A DNA stretch of 64,000 nt from contig JBGVPL010000008.1 in assembly GCA_045126975.1 (NCBI GenBank), forward strand, positions 1 to 64,000, read 5' to 3'. Numbering within the stretch: position 1 is the stretch's first letter; the number at the start of each line of letters is the position of its first letter. The DNA comes from Aphodosoma sp045126975 (GTDB lineage: Bacteria > Bacteroidota > Bacteroidia > Bacteroidales > Paludibacteraceae). A program made the position numbers and the translations under genes. Below, in pieces: positions 53,845-62,457 of this stretch. The notes beneath the pieces are model-generated. The model was not told the origin of the DNA. It saw only the letters and a list, made by a program, of their open reading frames with translations, and ran no database searches.

Positions 53845-55566
53845 ATGAAAAAAAGAATCACATTAGCGGTAGCCTTAATTTTGGCTACATTTGGTATCAC
53901 TAATGCGTGTACTAACTTCATCGTTGCCAAAGGTGCATCGGTTGATGGCTCAACTATGGTAACTTACGCAGCCGACTCCTATTGGTTGTATGGCTCATTG
54001 TATCACTACCCTGCTGCTACTTATCCAGAAGGAGCAATGCTTGACATCTACGAATGGGACTCAGGCAATTACCGCGGCAAAATCAAACAAGTTAGCCAAA
54101 CCTACAACGTGGTCGGCAACATGAACGAACATCAACTTACTATTGGTGAAACTACTTGGACAGGTCTCACTGAACTCCAAGATACTACTGGTATTATGGA
54201 CTATGGTAGCCTTATTTATGTTACACTTCAACGTGCAAAGACTGCTCGTGAAGCTATCGTTACTATCGTAAATCTCGTTAATGAATATGGCTATTACTCA
54301 ACTGGCGAATCATTTTCTATCGTTGACCCTAACGAGGCATGGATTATGGAACTTATCGGTAAAGGTCCTGGTTCAAAAGGTTTTGTGTGGGTTGCTCGTC
54401 GTATTCCTGATGATTGCATCTCTGGTCATGCTAACCAAGCTCGTATCACAACTTTCCCTCTTGAAAATCGCAAAGATAAAACTACTATTTCAAGCAAAAA
54501 TCTCAAAAAAATCTATAACCCTGAAGTTACAACTGTATATGCTCACGACGTAATCAAATTTGCTCGTGAAAAAGGTTACTTCAATGGCAAAGATGCTGAA
54601 TTTAGTTTCTCTGATGTTTATAATCCACTTGATTTCAGTGGTGTTCGCGCTTGCGAAGCTCGCGTATGGAGTTTCTTCCGCAGCCACGATCGCTCTATGG
54701 ATAAATACTTATCATACATCATGTGCGACACTAAAGAGCGTATGCCACTTTGGATTAAACCAGAACATAAACTCTCGGTAAAAGACCTTCAAAATGCTAT
54801 GCGCGACCACTACGAAGGTACTCCTCTTGATATGTCGAAAGGTGCAGGTGCTGGTTGCTTCAACTCTGTTTACCGTATGACTCCACTTATCTATAAACAT
54901 AATGGCAAAGAATATTTCCACGAACGCCCTGTTGCTACTCAACAAACAGGTTTCTCTTTCATTGCTCAAATGCGTGACTATGTACCTGCTGAAGCTGGTG
55001 GTATTCTTTGGTTTGGTCTTGATGATGCAACTTGCAATGTTTATGTGCCAATTTACTCTTGCATCACAGAAATTCCTGAGTCTATGCGCGAAGGCAATGG
55101 TTCTATTTTAGATTTCAGTTGGACATCTGCATTTTGGATTAACAACTGGGTTGCAAGCATGGTATATCCTCGCTACTCTATGCTCTATCCAGAAGTACAA
55201 AAACGTCAAGGTAAACTTGAACACGAATTCTTCAACGATGTAAAAGATGCAGACAACTACATTGATCAACTCGTGAAAGAAGGTAATGGACAAGAAGTTC
55301 GTACATTCCTCAATCAATTCTGTCAAATTGAAGCAGAAAAAGCTATCAATACATGGCGCAAATTAGGCGAATATCTTATGGTTAAATTCCTTGATGATGC
55401 TATCAAAGGAGAGAAAAACGGACAATTCGATGGTAACCACAAACGTATACCTAACAAAGTAACTCGTCCTGGATACTCTCATGAATATATCGAAAAAGAA
55501 TTTGTTCGCCCAAATCCAGAACGCTTCCGCGTAAAAACAGCAGAAGAGATGAATAATCGTAAATAA
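53845..55566 (+). CDS. C69-family dipeptidase
   Basis: N-terminal-nucleophile peptidase cutting small peptides. The signal peptide ends TNA and the next residue, Cys22 (ACTNFIVAKGASVDGSTM), becomes the catalytic N-terminus after cleavage. Further family blocks are GNMNEHQLTIGETTW, SFSIVDPNEAWIMELIG and ISGHANQARI. 573 aa is usual for Bacteroidetes members. It lies 25 bp before an M3 peptidase gene, so both may be one peptide-degradation operon. Confidence 0.94.
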   Translation: MKKRITLAVALILATFGITNACTNFIVAKGASVDGSTMVTYAADSYWLYGSLYHYPAATYPEGAMLDIYEWDSGNYRGKIKQVSQTYNVVGNMNEHQLTIGETTWTGLTELQDTTGIMDYGSLIYVTLQRAKTAREAIVTIVNLVNEYGYYSTGESFSIVDPNEAWIMELIGKGPGSKGFVWVARRIPDDCISGHANQARITTFPLENRKDKTTISSKNLKKIYNPEVTTVYAHDVIKFAREKGYFNGKDAEFSFSDVYNPLDFSGVRACEARVWSFFRSHDRSMDKYLSYIMCDTKERMPLWIKPEHKLSVKDLQNAMRDHYEGTPLDMSKGAGAGCFNSVYRMTPLIYKHNGKEYFHERPVATQQTGFSFIAQMRDYVPAEAGGILWFGLDDATCNVYVPIYSCITEIPESMREGNGSILDFSWTSAFWINNWVASMVYPRYSMLYPEVQKRQGKLEHEFFNDVKDADNYIDQLVKEGNGQEVRTFLNQFCQIEAEKAINTWRKLGEYLMVKFLDDAIKGEKNGQFDGNHKRIPNKVTRPGYSHEYIEKEFVRPNPERFRVKTAEEMNNRK

Positions 55567-55591
55567 TACAATCAACTAATATTAAACAACT

Positions 55592-57688
55592 ATGAAAAAA
55601 GTAAGTATTTTATTAACTTTAATTTTGACACTCACAATGTGTTGTAAAAAAGCTGAGCAAAATCCATTTTTCGTGGAATCAACTGCTCCTCACGGAACTT
55701 TCCGTTTCGACCAATTGAAAAATGAGCACTTCAAACCTGCGTTTGACCGTGCTATGGCTGAACACAAAGCCGAAATCGAAGCTATCATCAACAATCCAGA
55801 AGCTCCTACATTCGAAAACACTATCGTTGCTCTCGATCGTTCAGGTGCTCTCTTCAACCACGTAGCTTCAGTATTCTTCGCTCTTGATGGCGCAGAATCT
55901 AACGACGAAATGGCTCAAATTATGTTAGAAGTAATGCCTCTCATCGAAGCACACTCTAACGAAATCAACCTCAATGAACAACTCTTCGAACGCGTTAAGG
56001 CTGTATATGAAGTTCGCGAGACTCTCAACCTCAATACAGAAGAGGCTATGTTGCTCGAAAACACATTCAAAGGTTTTGCTGATAACGGGGCTAACCTTTC
56101 GGCTGAAGACAAAGAGACTTACAAACAACTCTCAGAAAAACTCAGCCTTGCTTCTATGCGTTTCAAACAAAACTCTTTGAAAGCAACAAACGCTTATAGC
56201 CGCCTTGTAACAGACGAAGCAGAACTTGCTGGTATGCCTGCTTACTTTATGGAAATGACAGCTGCTAACGCAAAAGCTGCAGGTCAAGAAGGTTGGTTGC
56301 TCGACCTTAAAGCTACTTGCTATTCTCCACTTTTGACATACGCAGATAACCGCGCTCTCCGCGAAGAAATTTGGCGTGCATTCAGCACTCAATGTCTTGA
56401 TGGCGAATTTTCTAACGTAGAAAACATCAAAGAGATTATCAACACTCGTCTTGCTATTGCTAACCTCTTCGGTTGCAAAACATACGCAGAATATGCTCTC
56501 AAAAACCGTATGGCTGAAAAAACTGAGAACGTTGAAAACCTTCTCAACGCTCTTATCGAAGCCTACACTCCTGCAACACAAGCAGAAGTAAAAGAAATGC
56601 AAGAGTTTGCTAAATCTCAAGGTGCAGATTTCGAACTTATGCCATGGGACTGGAGCTACTATGCAGAAAAACTCCAAACTGCTAAATTCAACGTTAACGA
56701 TGAAATGACAAAACCATATTTCGAACTCGAAAGCGTAAAAGCTGGTGTATTCGGTTTGGCAACAAAACTCTATGGTTTGAACTTCACTAAAAACACAGAA
56801 ATTCCTGTATATCACCCAGAAGTTGACGCATACGAGGTAACAGACGCAAATGGTAACTATGTAGCAGTGCTTTACACAGACTTCCACCCACGCGCAGGTA
56901 AACGTGCAGGTGCTTGGATGACAGAATACAAAGGTCAATGGCGCAATGCTGATGGTACAGACTCTCGTCCACATATCACTATCGTGATGAACTTCACTCG
57001 CGCTACAGAAAGCACTCCTGCTCTCTTGACATTCGATGAAGTAGAAACATTCCTTCACGAATTTGGTCACGCTATTCACGGTATGGTTACTGAATGTACT
57101 TATCCTTCACTTTCAGGTACTAACGTATATCGCGACTTCGTAGAACTTCCATCACAAATCATGGAAAACTGGGCAACAGAAAAAGAATTCCTTGATGGTT
57201 GGGCTAAACACTATCAAACAGGCGAACCTATCCCTGCTGAATTGATTCAAAAACTTGTTGATGCTTCTAACTTCAACTGCGGTTATGCTTGTCTCCGTCA
57301 AGTATCATTTGGCTTGCAAGATATGGCATTCCACACTATCACAGAACCATTTAATGGTGACCCATGCGAAATCGAACGCACATCAACAGCTCCAACTAAC
57401 TTCTTGCCTACAGTGGAAGGTACAGGTCGTTGCACAACATTCAACCACATCTTCTCAGGCGGTTATGCAGCTGGTTACTACTCATATAAATGGGCTGAAC
57501 AACTTGATGCAGACGCATTTGCATTGTTCAAACAAAATGGTATTTTCGACCGCGCTACTGCTGAGTCATTCCTCAACAACGTACTCAAACGTGGTGGTAC
57601 AGAACACCCTATGACTCTTTACAAACGTTTCCGTGGTCAAGAACCAACAATCGATGCTATGCTCGAACGTAACGGTATCAAACGTTAA
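55592..57688 (+). CDS. M3-family metallopeptidase (peptidyl-dipeptidase Dcp type)
   Basis: Zinc peptidase that removes dipeptides from peptide C-termini. Zinc motif FLHEFGHAIHG (H489-E-F-G-H493), with the third ligand Glu in the following ~27 residues (YRDFVELPSQIMENW). The N-terminal leader ends MCCKK, so it is likely lipid-anchored. 698 aa fits Dcp. The C-terminal GGYAAGYYSYKWAEQLDADAF block is typical. Probably works with the C69 dipeptidase. Confidence 0.95.
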   Translation: MKKVSILLTLILTLTMCCKKAEQNPFFVESTAPHGTFRFDQLKNEHFKPAFDRAMAEHKAEIEAIINNPEAPTFENTIVALDRSGALFNHVASVFFALDGAESNDEMAQIMLEVMPLIEAHSNEINLNEQLFERVKAVYEVRETLNLNTEEAMLLENTFKGFADNGANLSAEDKETYKQLSEKLSLASMRFKQNSLKATNAYSRLVTDEAELAGMPAYFMEMTAANAKAAGQEGWLLDLKATCYSPLLTYADNRALREEIWRAFSTQCLDGEFSNVENIKEIINTRLAIANLFGCKTYAEYALKNRMAEKTENVENLLNALIEAYTPATQAEVKEMQEFAKSQGADFELMPWDWSYYAEKLQTAKFNVNDEMTKPYFELESVKAGVFGLATKLYGLNFTKNTEIPVYHPEVDAYEVTDANGNYVAVLYTDFHPRAGKRAGAWMTEYKGQWRNADGTDSRPHITIVMNFTRATESTPALLTFDEVETFLHEFGHAIHGMVTECTYPSLSGTNVYRDFVELPSQIMENWATEKEFLDGWAKHYQTGEPIPAELIQKLVDASNFNCGYACLRQVSFGLQDMAFHTITEPFNGDPCEIERTSTAPTNFLPTVEGTGRCTTFNHIFSGGYAAGYYSYKWAEQLDADAFALFKQNGIFDRATAESFLNNVLKRGGTEHPMTLYKRFRGQEPTIDAMLERNGIKR

Positions 57689-57691
57689 AAA

Positions 57692-57720
57692 AATAGTCGA
57701 TAGTCTATTGTCGACAGTCA
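57692..57720. repeat. Heptamer array (TAGTCGA)
   Basis: TAGTCGA, TAGTCTA, TTGTCGA, CAGTCAA after the M3 stop. Confidence 0.7.
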
Positions 57721-57736
57721 AAATAGAATAAATATA

Positions 57737-57778
57737 AAAAACCGGATATTCTGGATTTACCTGAATATCCGGTTTTTT
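57737..57778. terminator. Bidirectional terminator
   Basis: AAAAACCGGATATTC pairs with GAATATCCGGTTTTT (57763-57777). It lies between the convergent M3 peptidase and TIGR02757 genes. Confidence 0.92.
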
Positions 57779-57843
57779 GTTCCTTATTCCTTATATTCCT
57801 CCCCTATCTTAAATGATACTACAAGAATTTAGCACCCCCAATA

Positions 57844-57892
57844 TTATCCCCCTGTCTTAGGGGTACGAGCCCAACGGGCGGAGTGGGTTAAA
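57844..57892. repeat. C5/G5 hairpin element, copy 3
   Basis: TATCCCCCTGTCTTAGGGGT then an ACGAGCCCAACGGGCGGAG-like tail and GGGTTAAAT. An extra GCCC/GGGC pair is present. Confidence 0.75.
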
Positions 57893-57893
57893 T

Positions 57894-57940
57894 CCTTATT
57901 CCCTGTTCCCTGTTCCCTGTTCCCTATTCCTTATTCCCTG
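57894..57940. repeat. TTCCCTG heptamer array at a 3' end
   Basis: TTCCCTG, TTCCCTG, TTCCCTG, TTCCCTA, TTCCTTA, TTCCCTG. It holds the stop and last codons (GNKE) of the TIGR02757 gene. Confidence 0.88.
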
Positions 57941-58649
57941 CATTAAATCCTGCGCCGAAGAGGGCGAAGTCCATTATTGCGGGGTCGTGAGGATATAGGG
58001 CACGACAGTGGGCTGTGAGTTCTTCGACTGCACGCATATCGGCAGAGGTGCGAGTAAGTAAGCCATGCTCACGGGCTACTCGATTGACATGTACATCAAG
58101 AGGTATTAGCAAATCGGCTGGACTGAATTTACGCCATACGCCTAAATCGACTATTCCATCACACCGAATCATCCATCGCAAGAATAGACATAGACGTTTG
58201 CAGGCTGATTTGCGGTCTTTGGGTATGCCATTGGCGTTGAAAAGAGAAATCAATGCATTGAGGTATTCATTCCTAATTCCTAACTCCTCATTCCTCATTA
58301 TTATGGCATCTTCGAGTGTATTATGATGCTGATAGACATTATAGAGGCTTTGCATTAGGTCATGAAAGTCGCGATAGAAGAAAATGCGATAGAAATTTAT
58401 ATTAGAATCTTTGTACTGACGCCATTGCTCCGACATGACATAATCGTATGGTTTACCAGACATTAGGTCGTATGCCATACAACATTTTTTGAATATCTGA
58501 TTGCGATTGCCAAGCGCAAGCCATGAACAAACGATTCCCATTACTTCGATATCGCGCTGCTCGGTACAACGACGCACTACTGCCACTGGGTCAGTGGAGA
58601 AATAACGCATATCATTATATTCTGCTATAAGTTTTTCCCAATTAGTCAT
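57924..58649 (-). CDS. TIGR02757/DUF2400 family protein
   Basis: Bacteroidetes family distantly related to helix-hairpin-helix DNA glycosylases. Seen are FSTDPVAVVRRCTEQRDIEV (about residues 18-37), CKRLCLFLRWMIRCD and the C-terminal PLDVHVNRVAREHGLL. A repeat-derived segment, MRNEELGIRNEY (about 116-128), sits in the middle and the last residues also come from an array. Function is unproven; a role in DNA repair is inferred from the fold. Own promoter at 58785. Confidence 0.85.
   Translation of the reverse strand: MTNWEKLIAEYNDMRYFSTDPVAVVRRCTEQRDIEVMGIVCSWLALGNRNQIFKKCCMAYDLMSGKPYDYVMSEQWRQYKDSNINFYRIFFYRDFHDLMQSLYNVYQHHNTLEDAIIMRNEELGIRNEYLNALISLFNANGIPKDRKSACKRLCLFLRWMIRCDGIVDLGVWRKFSPADLLIPLDVHVNRVAREHGLLTRTSADMRAVEELTAHCRALYPHDPAIMDFALFGAGFNAGNKE
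58266..58300. repeat. In-frame heptamer array (ATTCCTA/ACTCCTC)
   Basis: ATTCCTA, ATTCCTA, ACTCCTC, ATTCCTC, ATTATTA. The coding (-) strand reads MRNEELGIRNEY. Confidence 0.85.
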
Positions 58650-58660
58650 ATTATAGATAT

Positions 58661-58783
58661 TTAGTAACTAGTAGCGAGTAGCGAGAATTATATCTACGTA
58701 TTATTTAATGCCGAAGGGTTCTCGTTACTCATTACTCGCTACTCGTCACTTATGTTTACATTTTTAGTAGCAAGTAACGAGAC
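58661..58783. repeat. Inverted CTCGCTA heptamer arrays
   Basis: GTAGCGAGTAGCGAG at about 58670-58685, opposite CTCGTTACTCATTACTCGCT at about 58720-58740, and again GTAGCAAGTAACGAG near 58767-58782. Opposite orientations could pair as a hairpin in the TIGR02757 leader. Confidence 0.75.
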
Positions 58784-58784
58784 G

Positions 58785-58792
58785 CAAAGTTA
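58785..58792 (-). promoter_or_regulatory. -7 box of the TIGR02757 gene
   Basis: The minus strand reads TAACTTTG then CGTCTCG. The leader contains the inverted heptamers. Confidence 0.65.
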
Positions 58793-58828
58793 CAACTAAA
58801 ATTAAAATTAAAAAATAAATTAACAAAA

Positions 58829-58860
58829 ATTATGAATTATGAATTATGAATTATGAATTA
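58829..58860. repeat. GAATTAT array next to the coaX promoter
   Basis: Four units of TTATGAA/GAATTAT ending 8 bp before TATCTTTG. Confidence 0.88.
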
Positions 58861-58867
58861 AAATAAG

Positions 58868-58875
58868 TATCTTTG
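58868..58875 (+). promoter_or_regulatory. -7 box of coaX
   Basis: TATCTTTG then GCACC, 22 bp before the ATG at 58897. The -33 region lies in the GAATTAT array. Confidence 0.75.
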
Positions 58876-58896
58876 CACCTAAATATGTAAAATCGA

Positions 58897-59700
58897 ATGG
58901 TACTGACTATCGACATAGGCAATACTAAGACAAAGATAGCTGTTTTCGGAGGAGAACAGCTAGTTGAACATATTGTAGTAGAAAGGATTAACAAGGAGTG
59001 TATTGAGGAGTTGATTGATAGATTTGAGGAGTTTGAGAACTCAATTATTTCGAGTGTTGATGCGAGGGAAGAGCAACGAGTTACGGAGTTGTTTGGCGAA
59101 TTTGGACTAAAATGTCATTTGTTGTCGTATAAAACGCCTCTACCGTTTGAGATTGATTATCTCACGCCTGAAACATTAGGCAAAGATCGTATTGCAGCTC
59201 TTGCTGGGGCATACGCTGTGGGTGGCGAAGGAAATTATTTGGTAATTGATTGTGGCACATGCAATACGTACGATTTATTAGTTGATGGACATTTTGTTGG
59301 TGGAAATATCGCTCCTGGCATACAGATGAGATTGGATGCTATGCATCATTTTACGGCAGCGTTGCCTCAATGCACAATTGATTCAATGCACAATGCAGAA
59401 TGCAGAATGCACAATGGATTAGGCGTAACAACCAAATCGGCAATATTAAATGGGGCTTATTTGGGGGTGATAAATGAGATTAATGGTTATATTGAGCGTT
59501 ATGCACGAGAATATAAGGATTTAAAGGTTGTGCTTACGGGTGGACTTTTTAGTTTGGAGATTATAGATTACAAAGAGCAAATTACAGATTACAGATTACA
59601 GATTACAGATAATAGAGTACAGAATACAGATAATACTACTATTATTTTTGAGCCCGTATTGGTACCAAAAGGGTTGAATTATATAGCGAAAAACATATGA
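58897..59700 (+). CDS. coaX: Type III pantothenate kinase
   Basis: First step of CoA synthesis. Phosphate-1 motif TIDIGNTKTKIA (about residues 4-15), the GKDRIAALAGAYA block, DCGTCNTYDLL and GGNIAPGIQMRLDAM. Two segments are repeat-derived: MHNAECRMHNG (about 160-173), inside a loop after the ALPQ block, and the EQITDYRLQITDNRVQNTDN-type segment (about 225-245) before the last strand. Both are hydrophilic and in frame. This makes it longer than the usual ~245 aa. The stop starts another array. Confidence 0.94.
   Translation: MVLTIDIGNTKTKIAVFGGEQLVEHIVVERINKECIEELIDRFEEFENSIISSVDAREEQRVTELFGEFGLKCHLLSYKTPLPFEIDYLTPETLGKDRIAALAGAYAVGGEGNYLVIDCGTCNTYDLLVDGHFVGGNIAPGIQMRLDAMHHFTAALPQCTIDSMHNAECRMHNGLGVTTKSAILNGAYLGVINEINGYIERYAREYKDLKVVLTGGLFSLEIIDYKEQITDYRLQITDNRVQNTDNTTIIFEPVLVPKGLNYIAKNI
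59368..59416. repeat. GTGCATT (antisense) array inside coaX
   Basis: CAATGCACAATTGATTCAAT, then GCACAATGCAGAATGCAGAA, then TGCACAATG. Hydrophilic reading: QCTIDSMHNAECRMHN. Confidence 0.88.
59557..59632. repeat. ATTACAG heptamer array inside coaX
   Basis: Four perfect ATTACAG units with diverged ones on both sides encode DYKEQITDYRLQITDNRVQ. Confidence 0.9.
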
Positions 59701-59735
59701 ATTGAAAATTGAGAATTAAAGATTAAGAATTATAT
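59698..59735. repeat. Heptamer array (TTGAAAA/TTGAGAA) between coaX and the OMP gene
   Basis: TTGAAAA, TTGAGAA, TTAAAGA, TTAAGAA, TTATATG. It joins the coaX stop to the next ATG at 59734. Confidence 0.8.
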
Positions 59736-60978
59736 GAAACAAAGATTGACAATAATATTGGTTGGGCTTATTGCGTCAGTGATGATGATTGCGCAGAACA
59801 ATACTAACTCGCCTTATACGCGATATGGTTATGGGCAATTGGAAGACGATTGCTTCTCTCGTTCGCAAGCGATGGGTGGTACGTCGATTGGTCTTCGCAC
59901 TAAAAATGCTATTAACTCGACTAACCCTGCATCGTATAGCAGTATCGATTCCACATCATTTATTTTTGAAATGGGGGTTTCGGGATTGTTGTCGAACTTC
60001 CGTAGCGGTGGAGCTCAAAACACCTCATTTACAGGTAATCTCGACTATATTGCGTTGCAATCGCCTATCACTAAATGGATGGGATTGTCGGCTGGATTGA
60101 TACCATATTCGTATGTTGGCTACAATTATAAATACACAGATTCGATACAGATACCTTTTGAGGATGAATACAATGTGTATGACAAGACTTATTATGGCAC
60201 AGGCGGTATCAGTCAGGTGTATTTAGGACTTTCGGTTGACATTGCAGACCACTTGGCATTGGGTGTAAATGGCTATTACATGTTTGGTAACATAAATCAC
60301 TACAAGGCAGTAAGTTATAATCAATCAGAATTGACTACAACAAATACTGTAATGCTCAGTAATTTGTATATTCGCAGTTTCAATGCCCGTTTTGGTCTTC
60401 AATATCACGAGACAATTGGCGATAAACATAAATTCAACATCGGTGCAATATATGAATTTCGCTCAGGCATGAATGGCAAGTTTGAACAAACAACTACTGG
60501 TACAGATACTTTGACTGTGAATTCAAGCGAGTTATTCGAAATGCCATCATTGTATGGCGGTGGCGTAATGTACACATACGATGATAGATTGATGATTGGT
60601 GTAGATTTTACTTATCAAGAATATAGCAAAGCTCTCTATTATGGCAAACGCGACACCTTGGCAAACAGAATGAAATTGTCGCTCGGTGCAGAATATACAC
60701 ATGACCCTCGTGGCAGAAGATACATTGACCGTATGTCATGGAGATTAGGTGCAAGTTGCAATACTTCATACGCAAAAATAAATGGTCGTCAAGCAGGAGA
60801 TTTTTCAATCACTTGCGGTCTTGGATTGCCACTCAGAACATCAAAAACTATTATAAATGTGAACTTTGAATATGGCAACGCAGGAGGATTGATGGCTACA
60901 TTGAAAGAAAACTACTTCAAGTTTGGACTTAACTTCTCACTCAATGAAACATGGTTTGTGAAGGCGAAAGTGAGGTAA
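59734..60978 (+). CDS. Outer-membrane beta-barrel protein, FadL-like group
   Basis: Signal peptide (IGLIASVMMIAQ), then SPYTRYGYGQLEDDCFSRSQ followed by AMGGTSIGLR and NSTNPASYSSIDSTSFIFEM, the pattern of Bacteroidetes outer-membrane proteins found after coaX. It ends LNETWFVKAKVR. The order coaX, OMP, TPR, lptC, CNNM is a conserved Bacteroidales neighbourhood. Role unknown; transport or structural barrel. Confidence 0.85.
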   Translation: MKQRLTIILVGLIASVMMIAQNNTNSPYTRYGYGQLEDDCFSRSQAMGGTSIGLRTKNAINSTNPASYSSIDSTSFIFEMGVSGLLSNFRSGGAQNTSFTGNLDYIALQSPITKWMGLSAGLIPYSYVGYNYKYTDSIQIPFEDEYNVYDKTYYGTGGISQVYLGLSVDIADHLALGVNGYYMFGNINHYKAVSYNQSELTTTNTVMLSNLYIRSFNARFGLQYHETIGDKHKFNIGAIYEFRSGMNGKFEQTTTGTDTLTVNSSELFEMPSLYGGGVMYTYDDRLMIGVDFTYQEYSKALYYGKRDTLANRMKLSLGAEYTHDPRGRRYIDRMSWRLGASCNTSYAKINGRQAGDFSITCGLGLPLRTSKTIINVNFEYGNAGGLMATLKENYFKFGLNFSLNETWFVKAKVR

Positions 60979-61073
60979 AACAATAAGGAGTTAGGAATTA
61001 AACTTTGGGGGATATTTGTTGTCAAAAGTATAAAAGAAGAAATATTAATTTAATAACTAAAAATAAAATCACT

Positions 61074-62384
61074 ATGAAATCATTGAAATTAACTGCTCTT
61101 TTTGTAGCGATGTTGTTTGTAGGCAGTGTAGCTGCTCAAATGACAGAAGAATGTAAAGTGAATCTCTCGCTTTTCACAGAGTATGCAAAAGTGAAAAACT
61201 ATGCTGATGCTTACGAGCCATGGTCTAAAGTTTACAAAGAATGTCCATCTGCATCAAAAAATATCTATGCACTCGGTGTTAGAATCCTTGAATGGAAAAT
61301 CAAACAAGCAACAACTCAAGAAGAGTTTAAAGCTGCATTCGACCAATTGATGAAATTGTATGACGACCGTATTCAATATTTTGGCACAGACAAAAAAACT
61401 CCTCGTCCTGCAATTTTGGCAGACAAAGCAACAAAATATAACAAATATTTCCCAGATGATAACGCAACTATCTATCCATGGATTAAAGAAGCTATCCAAG
61501 GATTAGGAAATGCCGCAGCAGCAAATGAATTGCAACTCTTTGTGTTTACATCAGCTAACCTCTACAAAGCCGACAACTCATTGGCTGAGCAATTCATTGG
61601 CGACTATACATTTGCAGATGCAATCCTAACCGCAAATGGTCAAAATGCCGATTTGAAAGATGCAGAAAATTACAATAACGTAAAATCTGCTGTAGATGTA
61701 CTTTTCGCTGCATCAGGTGTTGCTGATTGTGCAAAAATGAACGAAATCTTCTTGCCTAATGTAGAGAAAAATAGTGCAGACCTCAAATATCTTGAAGGTG
61801 TAATGAAATTGTTCAAACGCTTGAAATGTATCGAACACGAAGCATACTACAAAGCAGCAGAATATGCTCACCGCATTTCTCCATCTGCCGAAGCTGCTAC
61901 AGGTCTTGGTAATATGTCATACGTAAAAGGCGACTACAATAAAGCTATTGAATATTATCAAGAAGCCGTAAATCTTTCAACAGAAGATTTAGATATTGCA
62001 GACAACTTGTTCCGTATCGCTCAAGTATATTACAAAAAACAAGAATATACAAATGTTCGTAAATATTGTAAAGAATCTTTAGCTAAAAACCCAGCTCAAG
62101 GTCAACCACACATCATGTTAGGTCTTGTATATGCACAAGCAAAAGTATCTGACGACCCAACATTGCAAAAATCAGTATATTGGGCATCTGTTGACCAATT
62201 TGCTAAAGCAAAAAGCGTTGAACCAACAGAAGATATGGTTGAACAAGCAAACAAACTCATCCGCACATATAGCGCATACTTCCCTTCAAAAGAAGAAATA
62301 TTTATGCACCCTGATGTAGAAGAAGGCAAATCACACTATGTAGGTGGTTGGGTAAGTGAAACAACTACTGTACGTAGTAAATAA
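61074..62384 (+). CDS. Secreted TPR protein
   Basis: Signal peptide MKSLKLTALFVAMLFVGSVA then QMTEECKVNLSLFTEYAKVK. TPR motifs are clear in the C-terminal half (EAATGLGNMSYVKGDYNKAI; NLFRIAQVYYKKQEYTNVRK). The start at 61074 gives a correct signal peptide; the upstream TTG at 61005 adds a charged non-signal stretch. Probably a periplasmic scaffold, in one transcript with the OMP and lptC. Confidence 0.9.
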   Translation: MKSLKLTALFVAMLFVGSVAAQMTEECKVNLSLFTEYAKVKNYADAYEPWSKVYKECPSASKNIYALGVRILEWKIKQATTQEEFKAAFDQLMKLYDDRIQYFGTDKKTPRPAILADKATKYNKYFPDDNATIYPWIKEAIQGLGNAAAANELQLFVFTSANLYKADNSLAEQFIGDYTFADAILTANGQNADLKDAENYNNVKSAVDVLFAASGVADCAKMNEIFLPNVEKNSADLKYLEGVMKLFKRLKCIEHEAYYKAAEYAHRISPSAEAATGLGNMSYVKGDYNKAIEYYQEAVNLSTEDLDIADNLFRIAQVYYKKQEYTNVRKYCKESLAKNPAQGQPHIMLGLVYAQAKVSDDPTLQKSVYWASVDQFAKAKSVEPTEDMVEQANKLIRTYSAYFPSKEEIFMHPDVEEGKSHYVGGWVSETTTVRSK

Positions 62385-62390
62385 TTAACT

Positions 62391-62433
62391 AATGCACAAT
62401 TCTCAATGCACAATGCACAATTCTCAATACACA
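62391..62433. repeat. Antisense GTGCATT array upstream of lptC
   Basis: AATGCACAATTCTCAATGCA, CAATGCACAATTCTCAATAC. Complementary to the array at 62467-62498. Confidence 0.85.
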
Positions 62434-62457
62434 AAAATTAGTCAAAAAATTAATATA

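Noticed and set aside
56132..57079. 315-aa minus-strand ORF in the M3 peptidase gene
   Set aside because: Cys/Phe-rich translation opposite a clear HEFGH peptidase; an antisense shadow.
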